The translations under genes were made by a program, and so were the position numbers. Below the pieces are notes generated by a model that worked only from the letters and a program-made list of their open reading frames with translations, ran no database searches and had not been told where the DNA came from. This document shows, one piece after another, positions 58,082-64,000 of a stretch of DNA of 64,000 nucleotides (positions are counted from its first letter, which is position 1; each line of letters begins with the position of its first letter). This stretch comes from Halorubrum rutilum (lineage in GTDB: Archaea > Halobacteriota > Halobacteria > Halobacteriales > Haloferacaceae), in NCBI RefSeq assembly GCF_024494565.1, contig NZ_JANHDN010000004.1:62001-126000 (forward strand), in the 5' to 3' direction.

Positions 58082-59614
58082 ATGGAGCTGTTCTGGCACC
58101 GGCGGGACCTCAGGCTCGCCGACAACGTCGGGCTCGCGGCCGCCGCCGACCGGAGCGCGGTCGCGGGCGTCTTCGTCTTCGACGACGACGTGCTCGCGCA
58201 CGCGAGCGACGTGCGGGTCCGCCGCCTGCTCGACGGGCTCGCGGCGCTGCGGGACGAGTACTGCGACCGCGGCAGCGACCTCCTCGTCGCCCGCGGCGAC
58301 CCCGAGACCGTCCTCCCCGGGCTGGCCGACGCGCTCGACGCCGACCGCGTCGTCTGGAACCGGGACTACTCGGGGCTCGCTCGCGAGCGCGACGCCGCGG
58401 TCCGCAAGGCGCTCAACGAGGCTGGAATCGAGCGCGAGGCGCACCACGACGCGGTGTTGCACACCCCGGACTCGATCCGCACGAACGCCGGCGACCCGTA
58501 CTCGGTGTACACCTACTACTGGCGGAAGTGGACCGACCGCGAGACCGACCCGCCCGCGCCGACGCCCGAGGCGACCGACCTCGTCGACGCCGACGCGCTG
58601 GCGGCGACGCTGGAGGGTGACGACGGCGCGCTCGCCGACGGAGGCGTCGCGACCGACCGCGTCGCCGTCGGCGACCTGCCCGCGCCGGCGGACCTCGGGT
58701 TCGCGGAGCCCGACGCCGACGTGGGTCCCGCCGGCACGGCGGCCGCCCGCGAGCGGCTCGACGCGTTCCTCTCGGAGGCGGTGTTCGCGTACGACGACGA
58801 GCGCGACTACCCCGCCCGCGAGGCGACCTCGCGGATGTCGGCCTTCCTGAAGTACGGCGAGATCGGGGTCCGAGAGGCGTACGAGGCGACCGAGGAGGCG
58901 ATGGCCGCGGCGGAGGCGCGGGCCGAGGGGGACGGGGGATCCGACGGAGACGGCGACGCCGAGGACGACGGCGGCCCCGTCGCCGCGGTCGAGGAGTACC
59001 AGCAGCAGCTCGCGTGGCGCGAGTTCTACACGCAGGTGCTCTACCACAACCCGGCGGTCGTCACCGAGAACTACAAGGCGTACGAGGAGGGGATCGAGTG
59101 GCGCGACGACCCCGAGGAGATCGCGGCGTGGAAGCGCGGCGAGACGGGGTACCCCATCGTCGACGCCGGGATGCGCCAGCTCCGCGAGGAGGCGTTCATG
59201 CACAACCGCGTGCGGATGATCGTCGCCTCCTTCCTGACGAAGGACCTGCTCGCCGACTGGCGCCACGGCTACGACCACTTCCGGGAGAGACTGGCCGACC
59301 ACGACACCGCCAACGACAACGGCGGGTGGCAGTGGGCGGCCTCCACCGGGACCGACGCGCAGCCGTACTTCCGCATCTTCAACCCGATGACGCAGGGGGA
59401 GCGCTACGACCCGGAGGCGGAGTATATCAAGGAGTACGTCCCCGAGCTTCGGGGACTCGACGCCGACCTGATCCACGGGTGGCACGAGCTGTCGCCGACG
59501 CAGCGCGCGAACGCGGCGCCCGAGTATCCATCCCCGATCGTCGACCACTCGGAACGGCGGGAGGAAGCGCTCGCGATGTACAAGCGAGCGCGCGGTGAGG
59601 ATCCGGAGGAATAA
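58082..59614 (+). CDS. phr: Deoxyribodipyrimidine photo-lyase (class I CPD photolyase)
   Basis: This 510-aa light-driven enzyme splits cyclobutane pyrimidine dimers. The N-terminal antenna domain begins MELFWHRRDLRLADNVGLAA. The FAD-binding helical domain shows REFYTQVLYHNP, GYPIVDAGMRQLREEAFMHN (Asn-Arg FAD contact), ASFLTKDLLADWRHG and NDNGGWQWAASTGTDAQPYF, with the tryptophans used for electron transfer. Low-complexity Asp/Ala/Gly inserts occur at about 165-185 and 275-305. High-light hypersaline life makes this repair essential. The gene is followed by the structured repeat copy B and then, convergently, the decarboxylase gene. Confidence 0.95.
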   Translation: MELFWHRRDLRLADNVGLAAAADRSAVAGVFVFDDDVLAHASDVRVRRLLDGLAALRDEYCDRGSDLLVARGDPETVLPGLADALDADRVVWNRDYSGLARERDAAVRKALNEAGIEREAHHDAVLHTPDSIRTNAGDPYSVYTYYWRKWTDRETDPPAPTPEATDLVDADALAATLEGDDGALADGGVATDRVAVGDLPAPADLGFAEPDADVGPAGTAAARERLDAFLSEAVFAYDDERDYPAREATSRMSAFLKYGEIGVREAYEATEEAMAAAEARAEGDGGSDGDGDAEDDGGPVAAVEEYQQQLAWREFYTQVLYHNPAVVTENYKAYEEGIEWRDDPEEIAAWKRGETGYPIVDAGMRQLREEAFMHNRVRMIVASFLTKDLLADWRHGYDHFRERLADHDTANDNGGWQWAASTGTDAQPYFRIFNPMTQGERYDPEAEYIKEYVPELRGLDADLIHGWHELSPTQRANAAPEYPSPIVDHSERREEALAMYKRARGEDPEE

Positions 59615-59682
59615 CTGGAAGCCGGTGAGAGACACGTCGTCGTTCGCGTGACGAGACACGTCGTCGCTGCGACGACGAAGGC

Positions 59683-59929
59683 CTCCAAAGCCCCAGCCGC
59701 GAGGACGGCGCACGCTCGCTGCGGTCCTCGACCGTTCGCTTCGCTCACGGTCTGCGGTCCTTACGTCGCCGTGCTTCGTCCTCGCGGCTGCCCCTTTGAA
59801 TTCCGCCCGCATAGCACCGCAACCACACCTCACGCCTCCCCAGCCTCGCCGCGGCCGCCAGCGGCGGCCGCGGGCTCCCTCGCACGCGCGGTTCGCGCCC
59901 GACGGGCGCTCACCGGCGCGCGCCACCGC
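59683..59929 (+). repeat. Structured dispersed repeat, copy B (three conserved hairpins; possible ncRNA)
   Basis: This about 247-bp block is the second copy of the element at 13562-13815, in opposite orientation. Hairpin 1 pairs CAGCCGCGAGGACG (59694-59707) with 59777-59790. Hairpin 2 pairs CCGCGGCCGCC (59849-59859) with 59863-59873 around an AGC loop. Hairpin 3 has GCGCCC/GGGCGC arms around GAC inside a longer stem ending CGGT...ACCG. Copy A keeps each hairpin with different base pairs. The conserved unpaired strings (CAAAGCCCC, CCCCTTTG, CACGCCTCCCCAGCC) frame the stems. An open frame of 99 codons crosses it, but its frame is not conserved against copy A. It lies between convergent genes, 14 nt from the decarboxylase stop. 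Confidence 0.8.
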
Positions 59930-59943
59930 ATCGCCGATTCGGT

Positions 59944-60942
59944 TTAAAACAGCGCCTCGCTCTCGTCGAGGACGCGCGCCGGGCCGCCGACCTCCCAGAC
60001 GTCGGTGTCGACGCCGATCTCGGCGATCCGGCTCTCGACCTCGTCGGCGTGGTCGGCCAGCGTGTTCACGTACACCGAGGCGCCGGTGTCCGTCGAGAAG
60101 TAGACGGGGACGCCCGACTCGCGGAGTTCGCGCACCGCGTTGAAGACGGCGATCGTCTCGGGCTGCCAGTACACCCAGCCCGCGGGGCCGGTCATCGTGG
60201 TGGCCGTCAGGGAGAGCGAGTCGTGCTCGGCGGTCTCGAAGATCCGGTCGAAGTCGCCGTCGCGGAGCGCGTCGGTCATCTCGACGAGCTGGTCCTGCAC
60301 GTGGGCGGTCCGCGCCTGCATCATGTGGCTCGCCGCGGCCTCGCGGTGCGCCTCCTCCGTCTCTTTATAAGCGGGGACGTGTGCGGCGACGATCCGGAGG
60401 TCCTCCTCGGGGTCGAACCCGTCCTCGCTCACGCCGACGTCGAGCCGATGCGAGCGGCAGTCCGCGTCGTTGAGCCCGGCGTCGAGCCGGGAGTAGGCGC
60501 CCGTCACCGAGCGGGCCGCCGAGGAGGAGCCGCGGCGGGCGACCGTGGAGACCTCGGGGAGCGAGCGGTCGAGCCCCGCGGCCTCGACGAGGGCGAGCGC
60601 GGCGGCCGCGAACCCCGACGAGGAGGAGCCGAAGCCGATGTTCGACGGGAAGGAGTTCTCGCTCTCCAGCCGGACCGCGGCGTCGACGCCCGCGAGTTCG
60701 CGGACGTGGTCGACGACCATGTCGATGCGCTCGGCGGCGCGACCGTCGACCTCCTCGCCGCCGATGACGTAGGCGTCCTCGCTCGCGTCGGGCTGCCACT
60801 CGACGGTGGTCGTCGTCGCGGTCGGGGCGGTACAGAGGCTGATGCTGTCGTGGTACGGGAGCCGGAGCTCCGGGTCGCGCATCCCGTGGTACTTGACGAG
60901 CCCCTGGATCGGGTGGGCCCGCGCGGTTGCCTTCTCGGTCAT
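59944..60942 (-). CDS. Phosphomevalonate decarboxylase (haloarchaeal mevalonate pathway)
   Basis: This 332-aa GHMP-fold enzyme is related to mevalonate diphosphate decarboxylase. MTEKATARAHPIQGLVKYHG, then NSFPSNIGFGSSSSGFAAAA form the ATP and substrate loops, RRGSSSAARSVTGAYSRLDA is the decarboxylase-specific Ser/Arg block, and PVYFSTDTGASVYVNTL is the C-terminal signature. In Haloferax this enzyme makes isopentenyl phosphate from mevalonate 5-phosphate, the precursor of archaeal lipids, and isopentenyl phosphate kinase finishes the route. No other mevalonate gene is in the window. The gene ends 14 nt from repeat copy B. Confidence 0.9.
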   Translation of the reverse strand: MTEKATARAHPIQGLVKYHGMRDPELRLPYHDSISLCTAPTATTTTVEWQPDASEDAYVIGGEEVDGRAAERIDMVVDHVRELAGVDAAVRLESENSFPSNIGFGSSSSGFAAAALALVEAAGLDRSLPEVSTVARRGSSSAARSVTGAYSRLDAGLNDADCRSHRLDVGVSEDGFDPEEDLRIVAAHVPAYKETEEAHREAAASHMMQARTAHVQDQLVEMTDALRDGDFDRIFETAEHDSLSLTATTMTGPAGWVYWQPETIAVFNAVRELRESGVPVYFSTDTGASVYVNTLADHADEVESRIAEIGVDTDVWEVGGPARVLDESEALF

Positions 60943-61092
60943 ACCTCGGGAAGCGTCCGGCGGGGGATTAGTCGTTGCGATGGGCGGGAGCCGAGTCGAT
61001 CGGCGACCGGCTCTCGCCTCCCCATTCGGTCCCCGCGACGGCGACGCGATCGAGGGGAACCCTTTTTGACCGGTCGGCGGGTACTCCGCGCC

Positions 61093-61452
61093 ATGACCGA
61101 GTACACCGTCGAGTTCGTCGGCACCGGCGAGACGATCGAGGTGGCCGACACGGAGACGGTCCTCAGCTCCTGTATCGAGGCGGGGATCGCTCAGGAGTAC
61201 TCCTGCCGCGTCGGGATGTGTCTCGCCTGTTCCGCCGAGATCGTCGAGGGGGAGGTGACCCAGCCGGCCGCCCGCGGGCTCACCGACGAGGAGGCGGAGG
61301 GGTACGCGCTCACCTGCATGGCGCGCCCGCAGTCCGACCTGAAGCTCCGCCGCGGCAAGTACCCGCCGAGCATCGAGGACGAGGAGGCGACCGCCGCCGA
61401 GAGCGGGGGCGACTCGGGCGGCGCCGACGGCGCGGCCGCGGACGACGACTGA
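61093..61452 (+). CDS. [2Fe-2S] ferredoxin
   Basis: This 119-aa single-domain plant-type ferredoxin has ligands in YSCRVGMCLACSAE (Cys-X4-Cys-X2-Cys) and a fourth Cys in YALTCMARP. The last ~25 residues are an acidic Glu/Ala/Ser/Gly tail. This is the compact form of halophilic ferredoxin that accepts electrons from 2-oxoacid dehydrogenases or other oxidoreductases. It differs from the ferredoxin-HTH fusion at 634 in lacking an N-terminal extension. Start ATG 61093 is supported by the length and the leader-free promoter context (GGAACCCTTTTTGACC, about 30 nt upstream). Confidence 0.92.
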   Translation: MTEYTVEFVGTGETIEVADTETVLSSCIEAGIAQEYSCRVGMCLACSAEIVEGEVTQPAARGLTDEEAEGYALTCMARPQSDLKLRRGKYPPSIEDEEATAAESGGDSGGADGAAADDD

Positions 61453-61494
61453 ATCGGCTCGCTACCCCCCTCTCGGCTCCTTTTCTCGACTCCG

Positions 61495-61815
61495 CTACTC
61501 GTCGACGCGCTCGAAGCGGTGACGGACCACGTCGGCGTCGTCGTCCCAGTCGAAGCTCCCGCCGTGCGCGCGCACCATCCGCTCCTTGTACGCCTCCAGC
61601 GACGGCGACCCCTCGCGCTTCGCGTCCGCGTCGGTCATGTCGCCGAGGGTGCGCTCGGTGACCTCGGTCAGCTCGAAGGTCACGCCGTCGACCTCGAAGG
61701 TGTCGCCCTCCTCGCCGTACCGATTCCCGCGGTGGAGCTGGGTCACGTCGCCGTCGAGCGCGCTCCGCTTCACGCGGTCGTTCGGGAGCAGGTCGGCCGG
61801 GTCGTTCTCGGACAT
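61495..61815 (-). CDS. ASCH domain protein
   Basis: This 106-aa protein has an ASCH (PUA-like) fold. QLHRGNRYGEEGDTFEVDGV is the basic strand region, followed by FELTEVTERTLGDMTDADAK and REGSPSLEAYKERM. Such proteins bind RNA or nucleotides and have been linked to translation and RNA metabolism. It is a single gene with a strong TATA box 25 nt upstream of its ATG. The C-terminal DWDDDADVVRHRFERV is acidic. No specific substrate can be named. Confidence 0.82.
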   Translation of the reverse strand: MSENDPADLLPNDRVKRSALDGDVTQLHRGNRYGEEGDTFEVDGVTFELTEVTERTLGDMTDADAKREGSPSLEAYKERMVRAHGGSFDWDDDADVVRHRFERVDE

Positions 61816-61839
61816 GAACGCTGGTAAGGCACGGATTGG

Positions 61840-61848
61840 CTTATAAGC
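61840..61848 (-). promoter_or_regulatory. TATA box of the ASCH gene
   Basis: On the minus strand CTTATAAGC is centred about 29 nt before the ATG at 61815, in a leaderless arrangement. It is a near-palindromic, strong-looking archaeal promoter. Confidence 0.6.
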
Positions 61849-62002
61849 GATGCCGGCAACCGTCGAGGGCCGAACCGCGCCGTCGCGCCCGGCGCTCTGC
61901 GAATCTCGAAGCCGCCAACCGCGGGGATCTCCACGGACGTGATCACCCGAGTCGCCGGCCGAGCCGAGGGATTCAAGACCGTGCCAATCCCCTTCTCCGA
62001 CG

Positions 62003-62944
62003 ATGCGTCAGGACCACCTCATCACCGCGACGCAGCTCTCGCGGGGTGACATCGAGGCGGTGCTCGACCGGGCACGGGAGGTCGCCGACGAGCCCGCCGC
62101 CTTCGCGGACCGGCACGCCGGGCGCGTGCTCGCGCTCTGCTTCTTCGAGCCGAGCACGCGCACCCGGATGAGCTTCGACAGCGCGGCCAAGCGCCTCGGG
62201 ATGGACACCGTCGACATGGGCGACGTCGACTCCTCGTCGGTCTCCAAGGGCGAGTCGCTCTCGGACACCGTCCGCGTCATCGAGGGCTACGCCGACGCGC
62301 TCGTCCTCCGCCACCCGAGCGAGGGCGCCGCGACGCTGGCCGCCGAGAACGTCTCCGTCCCCGTCGTCAACGCGGGCGACGGCGCCGGGCAACACCCCTC
62401 ACAGACCCTCCTCGACCTCCACACGATCCGCGAGAACCACGGGCTCGACGACCTCACCGTCGGGATCATGGGCGACCTGAAGTACGGGCGGACGGTCCAC
62501 TCGCTGGCGGCCGCGCTCACCGAGTTCGACGCCAACCAGCACTTCGTCAGCCCGGAGTCGCTGCGGCTCCCGCGCTCGGTCCGGTTCGACCTCCACGAGA
62601 CCGGCGCGCAGGTGCGCGAGCACACCGACCTGGAGGCGGTGCTCGGCGAGCTCGACGTGCTGTACGTCACCCGGATCCAGAAGGAGCGGTTCCCCGACGA
62701 GAACGAGTACCACCGCGTCGCCGGCGAGTACCGGATCGACGCCGAGACGCTCGACGACGCCGCCGACGACCTCACCGTGATGCATCCGCTCCCGCGGGTC
62801 GACGAGATCGCGCCCGACGTCGACGAGACGGAGCACGCCCGCTACTTCGAGCAGGCGCACAACGGGATCCCGGTGCGGATGGCGCTGCTCGACGCGCTGC
62901 TGGAGAACGCCGAGGCCGCCGAGGGGGTGGAGGCCGACCGATGA
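62003..62944 (+). CDS. pyrB: Aspartate carbamoyltransferase, catalytic subunit
   Basis: This 313-aa enzyme catalyses the first committed step of pyrimidine synthesis, carbamoylating aspartate. [20 protein letters not shown] contains the carbamoyl-phosphate site (STRT), [20 protein letters not shown] the 80s loop with Ser and Lys, [20 protein letters not shown] the HPSQ motif, [16 protein letters not shown] the Arg contact, and [20 protein letters not shown] the aspartate site. The next gene encodes its regulatory partner, overlapping by 4 nt (ATGA). The two chains should form the allosteric dodecamer. Upstream 180 nt hold no other gene. Confidence 0.96.
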   Translation: MRQDHLITATQLSRGDIEAVLDRAREVADEPAAFADRHAGRVLALCFFEPSTRTRMSFDSAAKRLGMDTVDMGDVDSSSVSKGESLSDTVRVIEGYADALVLRHPSEGAATLAAENVSVPVVNAGDGAGQHPSQTLLDLHTIRENHGLDDLTVGIMGDLKYGRTVHSLAAALTEFDANQHFVSPESLRLPRSVRFDLHETGAQVREHTDLEAVLGELDVLYVTRIQKERFPDENEYHRVAGEYRIDAETLDDAADDLTVMHPLPRVDEIAPDVDETEHARYFEQAHNGIPVRMALLDALLENAEAAEGVEADR

Positions 62945-63399
62945 GCGACCACGAGCTCCGCGTCTCGAAGATCCGCGACGGCACCGTGATCGACCACGTC
63001 GAGGGCGGGCAGGCGCTCAACGTGCTCGCCATCCTCGGCATCGACGGCTCTGAGGGGTTCGGCGTCTCCGTCGGGATGAACGTCCCCTCGGACCGGCTCG
63101 GCCGCAAGGACATCGTGAAGGTGGAAGAGCGGGAGCTCTCGCAGTCCGAGGTCGACGTGCTCTCGCTCATCGCGCCCGAGGCGACGATCAACATCGTGCG
63201 GGAGTTCGAGGTCGTCGAGAAGAACCGGGTGACGCGCCCCGACACCGTCACCGGCGTGCTCTCGTGTCCGAACCGAAACTGCATCACGAACGCCGACGAA
63301 CCGGTCGAGACCCGGTTCGACGTGGTCGCCGACGGCGTCCGCTGCGACTACTGCTCGACGATCCTCCGCGCCGACATCGCCGACCACATCGACGTCTGA
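62941..63399 (+). CDS. pyrI: Aspartate carbamoyltransferase, regulatory subunit
   Basis: This 152-aa allosteric chain binds nucleotides and holds the holoenzyme together. [20 protein letters not shown] forms the nucleotide-binding N-domain, and [20 protein letters not shown] begins the zinc domain. Ligands are Cys-X4-Cys (CPNRNC) and Cys-X2-Cys (CDYC), as in E. coli PyrI. The start ATG overlaps the pyrB stop, so translation is coupled and subunit stoichiometry can be kept. CTP feedback inhibition is expected from the family. Confidence 0.96.
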   Translation: MSDHELRVSKIRDGTVIDHVEGGQALNVLAILGIDGSEGFGVSVGMNVPSDRLGRKDIVKVEERELSQSEVDVLSLIAPEATINIVREFEVVEKNRVTRPDTVTGVLSCPNRNCITNADEPVETRFDVVADGVRCDYCSTILRADIADHIDV

Positions 63400-63492
63400 T
63401 CCGCACGGAGTCTCGCGGTCTTCGCTCGTCCGCTCGCCCGCCGCGTCCGACGCTCCGGTAGATTTTAGCGCCCGCCGCTCGACGTATCGAAC

Positions 63493-63588
63493 ATGAGCAA
63501 GAAAGTCAAGCTCGTCCTAGTCGTGTCGCTCGTCGCGCTCGCGTACTTCCTGTTCGCCGGCGACAAGGAGCCGGTGACCGTCGAGTAG
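63493..63588 (+). CDS. 31-aa single-span membrane peptide
   Basis: This tiny gene encodes MSKKVKLVLVVSLVALAYFL followed by FAGDKEPVTVE. Three Lys near the N-terminus precede a single ~16-residue hydrophobic helix and an acidic tail. It has a TATA-like GATTTTAGC 30 nt upstream of the ATG and lies between pyrI and the next gene. The layout resembles small haloarchaeal membrane proteins, but I cannot assign a family or role. A chance ORF of this composition with a well-placed promoter is unlikely, though not excluded. Confidence 0.5.
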   Translation: MSKKVKLVLVVSLVALAYFLFAGDKEPVTVE

Positions 63589-63682
63589 CGACCCCGTCGA
63601 CCCGGCACACCCCGATACCGGCGGCGAACTCGGCGCGGGCGGATGCCCGCCGTTTTTACCCCGCAACCGCGTAGCGACGGGT

Positions 63683-64000
63683 ATGTACGGGGTCGTCACG
63701 CGCAACGCCGACGAGGTCGAGATGGAGCCGTTCGACCTCGGCTTCTACGAGGTGAAAGACGTCACGGGGCGGGCGGCCGCGCCGCTCGCGAACGCCGTGA
63801 ACATGGTGTCGTGTTTCGGCGACAACGCCGCGGCCGCCGAGAACCCGGACCTCGTCCCCGTGGACGGGCGCGGCGAGCCGGCGACCCGCGACCGCGACTA
63901 CTTCGACTGGGCGTACATCTGCCCGACCCACCCGGAGTACCGCGAGGGCCTGCTGGAGATCATCGAGGACTGCGCCGCCGAGAGCGACGACGTGCGGCTC
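63683..64000 (+). CDS. Haloarchaeal protein of unknown function (partial, C-terminus outside window)
   Basis: The first 106 codons of a gene are present, with no stop before the right edge. It starts MYGVVTRNADEVEMEPFDLG. The later FDWAYICPTHPEYREGLLEI suggests the beginning of a TIM-barrel-like or hydrolase-like domain with a Cys and His, but I recognise no named family. There is no signal peptide. The ATG 63683 follows a TTTTTACCC stretch by about 28 nt (leaderless layout). Confidence 0.7.
   Translation, partial: MYGVVTRNADEVEMEPFDLGFYEVKDVTGRAAAPLANAVNMVSCFGDNAAAAENPDLVPVDGRGEPATRDRDYFDWAYICPTHPEYREGLLEIIEDCAAESDDVRL

Noticed and set aside
59648..59947. 99-codon open frame across repeat copy B
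   Set aside because: Same reason as for copy A: the conserved signal is nucleic acid structure, not a reading frame.
1..64000. CRISPR array, tRNA or rRNA genes
   Set aside because: I saw no regularly spaced 25-40-nt repeats with unique spacers and no cloverleaf or rRNA core sequence. The 57-bp and 23-bp tandem repeats have no spacers.

Overview
The window is a stretch of haloarchaeal chromosome. The evidence is high GC coding sequence with strong G/C third-position bias, very acidic Asp/Glu-rich proteins, short archaeal TATA-type promoters about 25-30 nt ahead of start codons that look leaderless, Tat-type (twin-arginine) lipoproteins, and family markers such as DacZ diadenylate cyclase, phosphomevalonate decarboxylase, HVO_0758-type zinc ribbons and halophilic [2Fe-2S] ferredoxins. 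A Halorubrum-like genus is my best guess, but genus is inference.

Layout. 1-8.5 kb: a truncated geranylgeranyl-reductase-type flavoprotein, an HTH-ferredoxin fusion, a complete BMP-type (nucleoside-like) ABC importer operon on the minus strand (lipoprotein, double ATPase, two permeases), and a GlmM/ManB-type phosphohexomutase. 8.6-9.4 kb: acylphosphatase and an unknown zinc-finger-like protein. 9,496-13,517: a 4,022-bp AT-richer insertion with perfect 20-bp terminal inverted repeats and an exact 8-bp target duplication. It carries two PAS histidine kinases and no visible transposase. 13.5-13.8 kb: a structured repeat whose second copy lies at 59.7 kb. 14-16.3 kb: HxlR regulator, DoxX and a glyoxalase-fold protein (probable redox/quinone stress cluster), an SRPBCC protein and a 40-aa acidic protein. 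16.4-21.5 kb: a membrane protein and an ABC exporter, one permease of which is fused to a PrsW-like intramembrane protease. 21.5-35 kb: housekeeping and conserved genes (a frameshifted TRIC-type channel, DUF2797, CBS, MenD, DUF1028, GrpE, SurE, acyltransferase, PurD, DUF255, a second GGR-like enzyme, TRAM).

35-48.5 kb: sugar-acid dehydratase followed by a 57-bp tandem repeat, a heme peroxidase with a lamin-tail domain interrupted by an amber codon, PHP phosphatase, two MFS carriers, a DUF3179 lipoprotein with membrane partner, MOSC, cysteine synthase, thioredoxin and a glycosyltransferase. 48.6-57.5 kb: zinc ribbon, aldo/keto reductase, lipoprotein, the DacZ-MscS pair (c-di-AMP and osmotic stress), a histidine kinase with a DtxR-like palindrome touching its start codon, GNAT, and a DUF1998-type helicase. 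57.5-64 kb: PsiE-like protein, CPD photolyase, the second structured repeat, phosphomevalonate decarboxylase, ferredoxin, ASCH protein, pyrBI, a 31-aa membrane peptide and a truncated unknown gene.

The two most unusual signals are the transposase-free, sensor-kinase-carrying element and the roughly 250-bp repeat. The two repeat copies keep three hairpins by compensatory changes (8 of 11 pairs differ in one stem, yet both stems are perfect), while their reading frames do not stay aligned. This points to selection on a folded nucleic acid rather than on a protein. No tRNA, rRNA or CRISPR array was seen.
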